Origin: Acidiferrimicrobium sp. IK
Lineage (GTDB): Bacteria > Actinomycetota > Acidimicrobiia > Acidimicrobiales > Palsa-688
Direction: 5' to 3'
DNA length: 40,271 nt
Assembly: GCF_025499425.1 (NCBI RefSeq)
Contig: NZ_JAIMCB010000025.1
Coordinates: 1-40,271, forward strand
This document shows positions 1-7,484 of the stretch, one piece after another (within the stretch, counting starts at the first letter, position 1; each line of letters opens with the position of its first letter). The notes beneath the pieces are model-generated. The model did no database searches. It had not been told where the DNA came from and was given only the letters and a program-made list of their open reading frames with translations. The position numbers were made by a program, and so were the translations under genes.

Positions 1-1
1 C

Positions 2-91
2 CTTCACGGCGAGATCGGCGACTGCCCCCCAGCCGAGTACGAACACCTGTGGTACACCTACACCCAGCCGGCCCTGACCGGCACCAACTAA
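2..91 (+). pseudogene. IS3-family transposase (OrfB), 3' end only
   Basis: An open frame entering from the left edge encodes 29 residues ending at TAA 89-91. It contains LHGEIGDCPPAEYEHLWY, which matches the C-terminal tail of IS3-family OrfB transposases (an H-x-x-[LI]-G-x-x-[PS]-PAE-[FY] segment after the DDE catalytic core). The catalytic core, if present, lies outside the window, so intact versus truncated cannot be decided. It is followed after 22 bp by a fragment of an unrelated transposase, which suggests an insertion-sequence graveyard at the outer flank of the Tad/T4SS region. Confidence 0.7.
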
Positions 92-113
92 CCCGCACTG
101 CATCGAACCCGGG

Positions 114-518
114 GTGGCTCAGCTCGCCTCCTACAAGGCACAACCCCACCTCGAGCGTCGTCACGCCACCTTCAAAGGCGTGATCGAAGCCGCCCCCCTC
201 CAGCTCAAGAGCGGCTACCGCATCGACGCCTTCGGTTTCTGCCTCTACGCCGCCCTGCTCGTCCACGCCCTCATCGAACGCGAACTACGCAACGGAATGG
301 CCGCCGCCGGCATCACCGAGCTGCCCGTCTACCACGAAGACCGGGCGTGCAAATCGCCCACCGCCGCCCGCATCCTCGAACTGCTCGATCCGCTCACCCG
401 CACCATCATCAGCCACCAAAACCGAACACTCGCCGTTCAAGAACCGACGCTCAACCCGCTCCAAGAACAAATCCTCCAACTCCTCGGCACCCCCATGAAC
501 CCCTACGGAACGGCGTGA
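114..518 (+). pseudogene. IS1634-type transposase, C-terminal remnant
   Basis: This 134-codon frame opens at GTG 114 with no good ribosome binding site. It begins with YKAQPHLERRHATFKGV and continues with FGFCLYAALLVHALIERELR and KSPTAARILELLDPL. That order matches the C-terminal part of IS1634/IS4-superfamily transposases, where a hydrophobic helix ending in ALIEREhR follows the last acidic catalytic region. Full-length members are several times longer, so the N-terminal and catalytic parts are missing. The 5' end abuts the IS3 fragment, which suggests one element inserted into or recombined with the other. It is unlikely to be functional. The family call is from remembered sequence features. 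Confidence 0.65.
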
Positions 519-634
519 TCACCCGACACGAAATTCGAGTTGAAGGCCTCCGCTGACCTGCGGAACGTAAGAGATACGGGTCTGGCAGCCTGAATGGAAT
601 CCGCCGGCCCGGCCTCTCCGGGAGGTACGCGTCT

Positions 635-1210
635 ATGCGACATCGTCGGCGTAGTGGTGGAGCGGCGTTGGTCGCCGCCCTCGTCAGCCTGTCGCTTCTC
701 GCCGGCTGCTCCGGGTCGAAAGGCGCCGCTGATACTGGAGGGACGACGTCGCCCACGTCGAGTTCTACCACCGCGTCGGCCACGCCCGCCTCGACCACCG
801 CCAGCCCGACGACGGCCGCAGTGCTCGCCGCCTACCGCGCCGGCTGGGCGGCCTTCGAGCACGCGCTGACTGATGCCAACCCCGAGGACCCCGAGCTGAT
901 GGCGACGATGGTCGCCCCACAGTTGACCGGGGTTCGGGCAAACCTGGCAGCCGATCAGCAGCAGGGCATGGTGGGCAGAGGCACCTTCACTCTCCACCCG
1001 AAGATCACGTCATTAGCCGCGACGACGGCGACGGTGGTGGACTGCGCCTACAGCACCTCGGTGCTCGTATACGCGAAGACCGGAAAACCGGTACCGCCGA
1101 TCACCCCGCCGGAGAACGACGGGGTGCAGGCGACACTCGTGCTGACAGGCGGCACGTGGAAGGTGTCCAAGCAGAACGTAACGGACGGGAAATGCGCGCC
1201 CGGGTCGTGA
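635..1210 (+). CDS. Putative secreted lipoprotein of the Tad locus
   Basis: The product has 191 residues. ATG 635 is preceded by GGGAGG with about 9 nt spacing. The N-terminus has a basic MRHRRR run, a hydrophobic core and the lipobox LLAGC with Cys25, so it should be exported and lipid-anchored. A Ser/Thr/Ala-rich linker (about 32-65) follows, then a roughly 120-residue domain of unknown family with AAYRAGWAAFEHAL near its start and a conserved-looking C-terminal end (TWKVSKQNV, then Cys). Such small actinobacterial lipoproteins often have an NTF2-like fold, but that is inference. The reading frame overlaps the next gene by 19 bp, which implies co-translation with the Tad operon. No catalytic motif is recognised. 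Confidence 0.8.
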   Translation: MRHRRRSGGAALVAALVSLSLLAGCSGSKGAADTGGTTSPTSSSTTASATPASTTASPTTAAVLAAYRAGWAAFEHALTDANPEDPELMATMVAPQLTGVRANLAADQQQGMVGRGTFTLHPKITSLAATTATVVDCAYSTSVLVYAKTGKPVPPITPPENDGVQATLVLTGGTWKVSKQNVTDGKCAPGS

Positions 1211-2085
1211 TCCCCGCCACCGTGCTGGCGATGTTGGTGTCGGTGCTGGCTGGCCCGGGTCGAGCATGGGCAGCAGACACGGGGGGCGAGAACACCTTCG
1301 CGAACGCCCAGGCGTCGGGCGGACAGCTGACGGTCCAGGCCGGTGAGACGCATTGGACCCCACCGTCCGGCTCGTCGTGGGCCAAAGCGGGGGGCAGCGA
1401 CCCGCCGCCGGGCAAGGTGAACCCGAACCAGCCCTACGGTTGCACCTATACGGCCGTCGGCCCGTCGGCCACGGCGTCGATCGGCGTGGGTGGTGCGCAG
1501 CCGGGCCAGTGGGTGTTCCCGGTCTGTGCCGGCCCGGGGGTGATCGACCCGATGCCGCCGATCTGGGTGACGGGCGCCCAGCCAGCCGCCGGCATCGTCC
1601 AGGTCGCCCCGGTAGTGGTCGCCCAGCAAGCGGTCAAGCAGCTTCCGCTCGCCTCCCCGACCATCGAGATGGCCCCGCCGCCGGGACGCCCGCAGCTGGT
1701 GGGGGTGGCGACGTGGATGTGGGTCAACCCGGGCGCCTGGCAGACCTTCAGCGCGTCGGCCTCGGCCGGCACGGTGACCACGACGGCGACCGCCACGCCC
1801 TCCAAGGTGGTGTGGGACATGGGCGACGGCGACACCGTGACCTGTGACGGCCCCGGCACCCCCTACAGCGCGGCCGCCCCGAACGCGACGACGAACTGCT
1901 CGTACACCTGGGGACAGGCCGGCACGTTCCAGGTGACCGCCACGCTCTACTGGTCGGTCACCTGGACGGCGACGGGCGCGCCGGGGGGCGGGAACCTCGG
2001 GCTCCAGGCCGGCCCGGCCGCCCAGGTGGCGGTGACGGTGACCGAGTCGCAGGCGATCAACACCCCGACCGGGGGAGCCAACTGA
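1192..2085 (+). CDS. Secreted protein with PKD-like domain
   Basis: I place the start at ATG 1192 because it begins a clear signal peptide (MRARVVIPATVLAMLVSVLAGPGRAWA, then ADT), whereas the longer frame from 1156 would put polar residues ahead of it. The mature protein is about 270 residues. The region around residues 205-250 contains VVWDMGDGDTVTC and YTWGQAGTFQVTATLYW, typical of PKD/immunoglobulin-like beta domains (WDFGDG ... Y..AGtY.VtvtV). No enzymatic residues are evident. It probably acts outside the membrane as a structural or adhesive partner of the Tad pilus. The gene overlaps the lipoprotein gene and ends 16 bp before cpaB-like. Exact role unknown. Confidence 0.8.
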   Translation: MRARVVIPATVLAMLVSVLAGPGRAWAADTGGENTFANAQASGGQLTVQAGETHWTPPSGSSWAKAGGSDPPPGKVNPNQPYGCTYTAVGPSATASIGVGGAQPGQWVFPVCAGPGVIDPMPPIWVTGAQPAAGIVQVAPVVVAQQAVKQLPLASPTIEMAPPPGRPQLVGVATWMWVNPGAWQTFSASASAGTVTTTATATPSKVVWDMGDGDTVTCDGPGTPYSAAAPNATTNCSYTWGQAGTFQVTATLYWSVTWTATGAPGGGNLGLQAGPAAQVAVTVTESQAINTPTGGAN

Positions 2086-2101
2086 GAAAGGAGGCGACGC
2101 A

Positions 2102-2785
2102 ATGGCGAGCACTGCTGCACCAACCCGGACCAACGGCCAGCGGGCATCAGAGGGCACCCGGGCGGCGGGCGGGCGGGGCCCGACGTCGCGTCGTCACCGC
2201 CAGCTGCCGCTGGTCGTGGTGGGGGTGCTGGCGGTGATTGGCTTCGCACTGGCGTTCGCGGATGCCTCTTTGCACCTCGGCAGCCGGGAACAGGTCCTGG
2301 TGGTCGCCCAGCCGCTCGCCGCCGGCCAGGTGCTCACGAGCGGCGACCTGCGAGCGGTACGGGTGTCGACCGGTGCCGGTCTGCAGGTGGTCCCGGTCGC
2401 CGAGGAGCCGAGCGTGGTGGGCCGCCACGTGGCGGTCCCACTGGTGGCTGGGGCGCTCTTGACCAGCTCCGAGGTCGGGGCCGCGCCGGCTGTGGGGTCG
2501 GGATCGGATGTGGTGGCGGTCGGGCTGAAGGCCGGCGGGTACCCACCGGACCTCGCTCCGGGCGACCGGGTGCAGGTCGTCCCAGTCGCCTCGTCGTCGG
2601 GGAGCGGCAACGTCACGAGCGGGAGCCCGGTGGCGGCGACGGTGCTGGCGGTGGACGCGGCGCCAGCCGGGTCGGGCAGCCCGACGGTGTTCTCCCTCCA
2701 GGTGTCCAGCACCGACGCCGACGAGGTCGCCGCGCTGGCCGCCGCGGGCCAGGCCAGCCTCGTCGAGGTCGGGTCGGGGGCCTGA
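2102..2785 (+). CDS. cpaB: SAF-domain protein, CpaB/RcpC-like Tad pilus assembly protein
   Basis: The product has 227 residues. The start is supported by AAAGGAGG at 2087-2094, 7 nt before ATG. The N-terminal 35 residues are Arg/Pro-rich and cytosolic, followed by one membrane segment (about 37-57, PLVVVGVLAVIGFALAF). A SAF domain follows (about 65-125): VLVVAQPLAAGQVLTSGDLRAV and VGRHVAVPLVAGALLTSSEV are the two halves expected in CpaB/RcpC proteins. The C-terminal part (PPDLAPGDRVQVVPV onward) matches the RcpC-type beta domain. In Gram-negative Tad systems RcpC works with the secretin. No secretin is present here, so the protein probably acts on the outer face of a single membrane. It lies between the PKD protein and TadZ. 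Confidence 0.82.
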   Translation: MASTAAPTRTNGQRASEGTRAAGGRGPTSRRHRQLPLVVVGVLAVIGFALAFADASLHLGSREQVLVVAQPLAAGQVLTSGDLRAVRVSTGAGLQVVPVAEEPSVVGRHVAVPLVAGALLTSSEVGAAPAVGSGSDVVAVGLKAGGYPPDLAPGDRVQVVPVASSSGSGNVTSGSPVAATVLAVDAAPAGSGSPTVFSLQVSSTDADEVAALAAAGQASLVEVGSGA

Positions 2786-2787
2786 CG

Positions 2788-3648
2788 GTGGGGGTGGTGG
2801 CGCTCGGCTCGGTCCGCTCGTGCGGGGTGACCACCTTGGCGTTGGCGTTGGCCGCTACCTGGCCCAAGGACCGCCGGGTCCTGCTCGTCGAGCTCGACCC
2901 TGCTGGCGGGACCCTGGCCGCGGCGTCGGGGTGGCTGCCCGAGCCGAGCCTGGTGACCCTGGCGGCGGCGGCCCGGCGCGCCTTGGACCCCGACCTCGTC
3001 TGGGAGCACTGCCAGGCGCTGCCGGGCGGTGCCGCGGTGCTGGCCGGCCCGGCATCGGCCGACCAGGCCCGCAGCGCCCTCGGGATGATCGCCGGCCTGG
3101 CCGGCACCCTCGGGATCCTCGACGCGGATGTGCTGGTGGACTGCGGCCGGCTCGACCCCAGTGGGCCTGGGGCCGGGGTGTTGGAGGGAGCGGACCAGGT
3201 GGTGCTCGCAGCCCGGCCGCGCCTGGCCGACCTGCACGCCCTGGCGACCTGGAGCGAGACCAACCCCTTCGACTCGGGACGCGTCGGCCTGGTGCTGGTG
3301 GGCGACGGCCCCTACCCCGACGCGGAGATCACCGAGGCCCTCGGCGTCGAGGTCCTGGGCCGCCTGCCGTGGGATCCCGAAGCCGCCGGGGCGCTCGTGT
3401 CGGTCCCGGCCTCGGCCCGGGAGGTGCGGCTCTCGCCGCTGGTGCGCGCCGCCCGGTCGATGGCCGACCGCCTCGCCAGCGAGCTGACAGGCGCTCCCTC
3501 GGCCGTCGCGAGCGCCTCCAGCGAGGTGCTGGCGGCGTCGCGGTCGTGGCGGGCGGGGGCGTTGCGGACCCGGGTGCTCGGAGCCTGGCGGGCCGACCCG
3601 GTGGACCAGTCGACGAACGGCAGCACGCCCGAGGAGGTGTCGCAGTGA
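2788..3648 (+). CDS. tadZ: TadZ/CpaE-like MinD-family protein with degenerate P-loop
   Basis: The product has 286 residues starting at GTG 2788, 2 bp after the cpaB-like stop. The fold is MinD/ParA-like: an N-terminal strand plus loop GSVRSCGVTTLALALA, then VLLVELDPAGGTLAA in the position of the deviant Walker A' region, VLVDCGRL (Walker B-like) and VVLAARPRLADLHAL. The P-loop lacks both lysines of the usual GKGGVGKT pattern, so ATP hydrolysis is doubtful. TadZ proteins localise the pilus machine to a cell site and often have atypical ATPase motifs. The gene sits directly upstream of the TadA ATPase, as in other Tad loci. Confidence 0.82.
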   Translation: MGVVALGSVRSCGVTTLALALAATWPKDRRVLLVELDPAGGTLAAASGWLPEPSLVTLAAAARRALDPDLVWEHCQALPGGAAVLAGPASADQARSALGMIAGLAGTLGILDADVLVDCGRLDPSGPGAGVLEGADQVVLAARPRLADLHALATWSETNPFDSGRVGLVLVGDGPYPDAEITEALGVEVLGRLPWDPEAAGALVSVPASAREVRLSPLVRAARSMADRLASELTGAPSAVASASSEVLAASRSWRAGALRTRVLGAWRADPVDQSTNGSTPEEVSQ

Positions 3649-3677
3649 GCGTTCCACGGTTGGGGATGCCACGGTGA
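3645..3677 (+). CDS. Possible 10-codon coupling ORF between tadZ and tadA
   Basis: GTG 3645 overlaps the tadZ stop (GTGA) and is preceded by a strong Shine-Dalgarno GAGGAGG at 3631-3637, 7 nt upstream. The frame reads VSVPRLGMPR and stops at TGA 3675-3677, which overlaps the tadA start codon GTG 3674 (again GTGA). tadA itself has no comparable ribosome binding site. The arrangement suggests that ribosomes are carried from tadZ to tadA through this mini-ORF. It may have no function as a peptide. Confidence 0.35.
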   Translation: MSVPRLGMPR

Positions 3678-4987
3678 GCGCGGACAACGCACTCGTCGGG
3701 GACCTGCGGGCCGAGGTGCTCGACGCCCTGTCGGGGCGCGAGCGTGACCTGGCCGCGGCCGGACGGCCGCCGCTCGGCGCCGCGGACGAACAGGCCCTCG
3801 GACGCCAGTTGATCGCCGAGGCGTTGGAGCGTCGGGCCAGCCAGGCGCTGCGGGAGCGCACGGCGGTGATGTCGGCACCGGAAGAGGACGAGCTGTCCCG
3901 AGCCGTCTTCGACGCCCTGTTCCGACTCAACCGCCTCCAGCGCCTATTGGACGACCCGGGCATCGAGAACATCAACGCCAACGGCTGCGACCAGGTGTGG
4001 GTTCGCTACGCGGACGGGCGTAGCGAGCAGGTAGCGCCCATCGCCGGCTCCGACGAGGAGCTGGAGGAGATGCTGCGCACCGCCGCGGCGCGGACCGGTA
4101 TCGGCGAGCGCCGCTTCGACCGGGGCTCGCCGAGGCTGTCGTTGCAGCTCCCCGACGGGTCACGGCTGTTCGCTCTGATGGCGGTGGCGGCCCGGCCGTG
4201 CCTGTCGATCCGCCGCCACCGCTACCTGCGCATCACCCCCGACGAGCTGATCGCCATGGGCACCCTGGACATCGCGTTGCGCGAGTTCGTGCGGGCGGTG
4301 ATGCTGGCGAAGAAGTCGTGCATCATCTGCGGGGGCACCGGGGCGGGCAAGACCACGCTGCTCCGCGCCATGGCGGCCGACATCGCGCCGTCCGAGCGGC
4401 TGGTCACCATCGAGGACTCCCTCGAGCTGGGCTTGGACCGCTTCGGTGACCTGCACCCCGACGTCGTCGCCCTCGAAGCCCGCGAACCCAACCTGGAAGG
4501 CGAGGGCGGGGTCAGCCTGGCCGAGCTGGTCCGCTGGGCGCTGCGTATGAGCCCCGATCGGGTGATCGTCGGCGAAGCCAGAGGCGAAGAAGTCTTGGCC
4601 CTGCTCAACGCCATGTCCCAGGGCACCGACGGGTCGATGGCCACGTTGCATGCCTCGTCGTCTAAGGGGGCGTTCTCCAAGCTCGCCACCTACGCTGTGC
4701 AGGCCCCCGAACGGTTGCCGTTGGAGGCCACCAACCTGCTGGTGGCCAACGCCGTGCATTTCGTCATCTACCTGGCTCAGGATGGCGATCGCCGGTTCGT
4801 TTCCTCGATCAGGGAGGTGGTCGACGCCGAGGGGCCGATGGTGGTCTCCAACGAGGTCTTCCGGCCCGGACCCGACGGGCGGGCCGTCCCCGGCGTCCCA
4901 TTGCGCCACGAGACCCTCGACCAGCTGGTGGCTGTCGGCTTCGACCCGGGACTCTTGGATCGGCCGCAGGGGTGGTGGGAGCAGTGA
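3674..4987 (+). CDS. tadA: TadA/CpaF secretion ATPase of the Flp pilus
   Basis: The product has 437 residues, typical for CpaF. The cytosolic motor of the Tad pilus hydrolyses ATP to drive pilin assembly together with TadB and TadC. The N-terminal domain contains IENINANGCDQVWVRYADGR. The ATPase core has Walker A GGTGAGKTT (near residue 220), the Asp box VTIEDSLEL, the Walker B region RVIVGEARGEE and the His box GSMATLHASS, all intact. Start GTG 3674 has a poor ribosome binding site and overlaps the stop of a 10-codon ORF, so it is probably translated by coupling. The 3' end overlaps tadB by GTGA. Confidence 0.93.
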   Translation: MSADNALVGDLRAEVLDALSGRERDLAAAGRPPLGAADEQALGRQLIAEALERRASQALRERTAVMSAPEEDELSRAVFDALFRLNRLQRLLDDPGIENINANGCDQVWVRYADGRSEQVAPIAGSDEELEEMLRTAAARTGIGERRFDRGSPRLSLQLPDGSRLFALMAVAARPCLSIRRHRYLRITPDELIAMGTLDIALREFVRAVMLAKKSCIICGGTGAGKTTLLRAMAADIAPSERLVTIEDSLELGLDRFGDLHPDVVALEAREPNLEGEGGVSLAELVRWALRMSPDRVIVGEARGEEVLALLNAMSQGTDGSMATLHASSSKGAFSKLATYAVQAPERLPLEATNLLVANAVHFVIYLAQDGDRRFVSSIREVVDAEGPMVVSNEVFRPGPDGRAVPGVPLRHETLDQLVAVGFDPGLLDRPQGWWEQ

Positions 4988-5856
4988 CCGCCGTCGCCAC
5001 CCTTTGTGGGGCCGGGGTCGGGCTCGGCCTGGTGATCATCTGGGCGGGGCTACGTGGTGTCGATCTGGCCCATCCGACCCGGGTTTCGGCCCGGCCGAAG
5101 GTCGAGCGGGCCAACCTGCGTATCGGCCTGGCAATCGGTGACGCCGTGATCGTGGGCGCGGCCACCGGCTGGCCCGTGGGCGCCGTGTTGGCCGCCCTGG
5201 CCGGCTGGGGCGCCCCGGGACTGCTCGGCGGCACCAGGGGTGCCAGCGCCGCGGTGGGGCGGATCGAGGCCATCGCGGGCTGGGCCGAGATGCTGCGCGA
5301 CACCATGGCCGGTGCGGCCGGGCTGGAGCAGGCCATCGTCGCCACCGCCCCTGTCGCCCCGCTGCCCATCCGGGCCGAGGTCGCCACCCTGGCGGTCCGC
5401 CTGGAAGGCGAGCGGCTCGCCCCGGCACTTCGGGCCTTCGCCGACGAGGTGGCCGACCCGACCTGCGACCTGGTGGTCGCCGCCCTGGTGCTCGCCGCCG
5501 AGCACCAGGCCCAACGCCTCGGGGAGCTGCTGGGCTCTCTCGCCCAGGCCGCCCGGGACCAGGCCACCATGCGCCTGCGGGTCGAGGCCGGCAGAGCACG
5601 GACCAGAACGTCGGTCAAGGTCATCGTCGGGGCCACGGGCGGCCTGGTCCTCGGCCTGGCCGTGCTCAACCGCGGCTACCTCGCCCCCTACGACTCCGCC
5701 GTCGGCCAGCTCGTCCTCCTGCTCGTCGGTGCGGTGTTCACGGTGTCGTTCGTGTGGCTGGCCAAGATGACCCGGCCCTCGACCACCGAGCGCTTCTTGA
5801 CGGTAGCCAGGCCAGGGTTCGTGATTCCCGACAGAACCTCGGAGATCCCGACATGA
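4984..5856 (+). CDS. tadB: TadB-like inner-membrane protein (type II secretion F domain)
   Basis: The start is taken as GTG 4984, overlapping the tadA stop as GTGA with GGGAG just upstream; an in-frame GTG at 4972 is an alternative. The product is 290 residues with N-terminal hydrophobic segments (VATLCGAGVGLGLVIIWAG and AVIVGAATGWPVGAVLAALAGW). A cytosolic helical F domain follows (AGWAEMLRDTMAGAAGLEQAI ... LVLAAEHQAQRLGELLGSLAQAAR). It ends with two C-terminal membrane helices (VIVGATGGLVLGLAVL and LVLLLVGAVFTVSFVWLA). It should form, with TadC, the membrane platform driven by TadA. Confidence 0.88.
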   Translation: MTAVATLCGAGVGLGLVIIWAGLRGVDLAHPTRVSARPKVERANLRIGLAIGDAVIVGAATGWPVGAVLAALAGWGAPGLLGGTRGASAAVGRIEAIAGWAEMLRDTMAGAAGLEQAIVATAPVAPLPIRAEVATLAVRLEGERLAPALRAFADEVADPTCDLVVAALVLAAEHQAQRLGELLGSLAQAARDQATMRLRVEAGRARTRTSVKVIVGATGGLVLGLAVLNRGYLAPYDSAVGQLVLLLVGAVFTVSFVWLAKMTRPSTTERFLTVARPGFVIPDRTSEIPT

Positions 5857-6758
5857 TCCTGGCCCTTGTCTGCGGCGCCGGGGTCGGCGGCGGACTGTTC
5901 CTCGTCGCCCGCGGCCTCTACCCGCCGCGGCCCTCCCTCGCCCAAGCCCTCGCCCAGCTCCGCCGCCTGCCCGACCCCACCCCCGTCCTCAGCCCCGAGG
6001 CAGAGGGCCGGTACGCCGCCCGGCTGGGCCGTCCCGCCGCCCGTGCCCTCACCCGCTCCGGGGCCGGCTGGCTCATCCCGGCGACCGTGCGTCGTGACTT
6101 CGCGGTGCTCGGTCGCAACCCCGAGCGCCACCTGGCCGAGAAGGTCACCCTGGCTCTAGTCGGCCTGCTCTTCGCCCCCGCTGTCGCTGCGCTGCTCCTC
6201 TTCGGCGGTGCCCACCTCCCGCTCGTGGTGCCGCTGTGGGCGTCACTGATCTTCATGGTGGCCGGGTTCGTGCTGCCCGATCTCGGCATCCACGCCGACG
6301 CCGGGCGTCGGCGCCGGGACTTCCGTCACGCGCTCTCCAGCTTCCTCGACCTGGTCGTGGTCGCCCTGGCCGGCGGCGGCGGAGTGGAGACCGCCCTCTC
6401 CGACGCGGCCAGCGTCGGGTCGGGGTGGGCGTTCGCCTACCTCCGCCGAGCGCTCGACCAGGCCCGCCTGGCCCGCCAGACCCCATGGGCCGCACTCGGC
6501 CAGTTGGGCCAAGAGCTCGGAGTGGGCGAGTTGTCCGAACTGGCCGCCTCTGTCGCCCTGGCCGGCACCGAAGGCGCCAAAGTCCGGGCCAGCCTGGCGG
6601 CCAAGGCGGCGTCGCTGCGCACCCACGAGCTGGCCGAAGCCGAGACCGCCGACCAAGCCGCCACCGAACGCATGAGCCTCCCCGTCGTCCTGCTCTTCGC
6701 CGGGTTCCTCCTCTTCTTGGGGTACCCGGCAGTCGAGAAGGTCCTGACTGGGCTCTGA
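5853..6758 (+). CDS. tadC: TadC-like inner-membrane protein (type II secretion F domain)
   Basis: ATG 5853 overlaps the tadB stop (ATGA), the best reason to choose this start over upstream in-frame codons. The product is 301 residues: an N-terminal membrane helix (ILALVCGAGVGGGLFLVARGLY), a central pair of hydrophobic segments (ALVGLLFAPAVAALLLFGG and LVVPLWASLIFMVAGFVLP), then the F domain (FRHALSSFLDLVVVALAGGGGVETAL ... ELAEAETADQAATERMSLPVV) and a last helix FAGFLLFLGYPA. The EtAdQAaERmslPvvLLf pattern near the end is typical of TadC. It is the partner of TadB in the pilus platform. Confidence 0.88.
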   Translation: MILALVCGAGVGGGLFLVARGLYPPRPSLAQALAQLRRLPDPTPVLSPEAEGRYAARLGRPAARALTRSGAGWLIPATVRRDFAVLGRNPERHLAEKVTLALVGLLFAPAVAALLLFGGAHLPLVVPLWASLIFMVAGFVLPDLGIHADAGRRRRDFRHALSSFLDLVVVALAGGGGVETALSDAASVGSGWAFAYLRRALDQARLARQTPWAALGQLGQELGVGELSELAASVALAGTEGAKVRASLAAKAASLRTHELAEAETADQAATERMSLPVVLLFAGFLLFLGYPAVEKVLTGL

Positions 6759-6811
6759 AAGCCGTGGGTTCATTCCGTCAATAGCAACAGAAGCAACAGA
6801 AAGGAAGGGCG

Positions 6812-6865
6812 ATGCGAACGAAAAGACCCTTACAAACGAAAGGACAGCCGTGCTCCCCGAACTGA
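6812..6865 (+). CDS. Possible 17-codon leader ORF overlapping the Flp-like pilin start
   Basis: ATG 6812 follows AGGAAGG (6802-6808) at 3-4 nt and encodes MRTKRPLQTKGQPCSPN, ending at TGA 6863-6865. This is 13 bp inside the pilin frame that starts at GTG 6850. The pilin has its own weaker AAAGGA. Overlap of a well-initiated basic leader with a poorly initiated pilin start could couple or limit pilin translation. Evidence is only the ribosome binding site and geometry; it may be chance. Confidence 0.25.
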   Translation: MRTKRPLQTKGQPCSPN

Positions 6866-7053
6866 CCATCCTCCGCCACCTCCTCACCCTGCTACACAGC
6901 CGAAGGCAAGCCCTGCGGGCCGAGCCTGAGGCCGGCTACTCCACCGAAGCCGTCATCGTCACCGCGCTCCTCGCCGCGCTGGCGCTGACCGCGGTGGGGA
7001 TCATCGTGGCCAAGGTGGTTTCCGCTGCGGGCAACATCTCGACTGGACCCTGA
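6850..7053 (+). CDS. Flp/TadE-type small pilin
   Basis: The product has 67 residues starting at GTG 6850 with AAAGGA 6 nt upstream. A 29-residue leader with several Arg is followed by EAGYSTEAVIVTALLAALAL and TAVGIIVAKVV. This is a class III (Flp-type) prepilin pattern: small residues, an acidic Glu five positions after a likely cleavage site, then a single long hydrophobic helix. The prepilin peptidase at 11569-12135 would process it at the membrane. The length is typical of Flp pilins, making this the best candidate for the major subunit of the pilus. It is separated from tadC by 91 bp with repeated AGCAACAG words, and from the next pilin by the unusual 7054-7484 region. Confidence 0.72.
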   Translation: MLPELTILRHLLTLLHSRRQALRAEPEAGYSTEAVIVTALLAALALTAVGIIVAKVVSAAGNISTGP

Positions 7054-7484
7054 CCGCCCCCATGACCGGCTGCTGCTGCTGCTGTGTGGGGAGGCAGAGT
7101 TCATGTCGGTTCGGCCGGCTTCTTGTCGGCCACATGTCGGTCGGGCACGGTTCTCGTCGGTTGGGACCGGCAATCCGTCGGTTGGTGCCAGCGCCACGCC
7201 CGCCACGATTGGCCGTTGGCAACCACGCCTGCGAGCCATTCTGCATCCGCTCTGGCTCGGTAAGGAGCCAGCTCGCGTCGCAAGCCCTGACATCGACCTC
7301 CACGTCGGTCATGGGCCAGATCCCGATCGTGATCGAAGAAACCGACAAGTTTCTTACCGCTCCGGCGACCGAGGGGACGGCGCCGACCGACGTTCTTGCA
7401 GGTCGAGACCGACAAGAAGCCTGCCAGGACCGACACGATCCCCGAATCCTTACACGCTGCCGGTCCCCGGAGATAGCACCGTCG
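7054..7484. other. 431-bp non-coding stretch with GTCGG repeats between pilin genes
   Basis: This interval splits an otherwise overlapping operon. The frame of the following tadE-like gene is open across it, but the translation is Cys/Arg-rich without pilin features, so I regard it as untranslated. It contains five GTCGG words on the plus strand at 7105, 7125, 7136, 7156 and 7177, and inverted ACCGAC words at 7341, 7386, 7408 and 7429. Between them is a perfect 7-bp stem with a 6-nt loop (CTGGCTC/GAGCCAG, 7252-7271). A GCTGCTGCTGCTGTG run lies at its left edge. Confidence 0.6.
7104..7435. repeat. 332-bp inverted-repeat block, MITE-like or regulatory
   Basis: The left arm starts TGTCGGTTCGG and continues GGCTTCTTGTCGG (7117-7129). 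The right arm, read on the minus strand from 7435, starts TGTCGGTCCTGG and continues GGCTTCTTGTCGG (7420-7408). The arms share an exact 13-bp word and the TGTCGGT tip. Additional GTCGG copies occur inward at 11 or 20-22 bp steps on both sides. Such terminal multi-site inverted repeats are known at the ends of transposons moved by Tn7/Tn5053-type transposases, but no gene fits inside and the 5-bp flanks do not match, so a target duplication is not seen. A regulatory or RNA-hairpin role is the alternative. Confidence 0.5.

Noticed and set aside
2194..3981. 595-codon minus-strand frame across cpaB, tadZ and tadA
   Set aside because: Crosses three conserved plus-strand genes and has low-complexity Arg/Pro/Gly translation.
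7099..7440. Target-site duplication flanking the GTCGG inverted repeat
   Set aside because: The 5 bp on the left (GTTCA) and right (CGATC) do not match, so recent transposition is not shown.
7062..7484. N-terminal extension of the TadE-like gene
   Set aside because: The extension is Cys/Arg-rich, covers the GTCGG repeat block, and would bury the prepilin leader far from the N-terminus.
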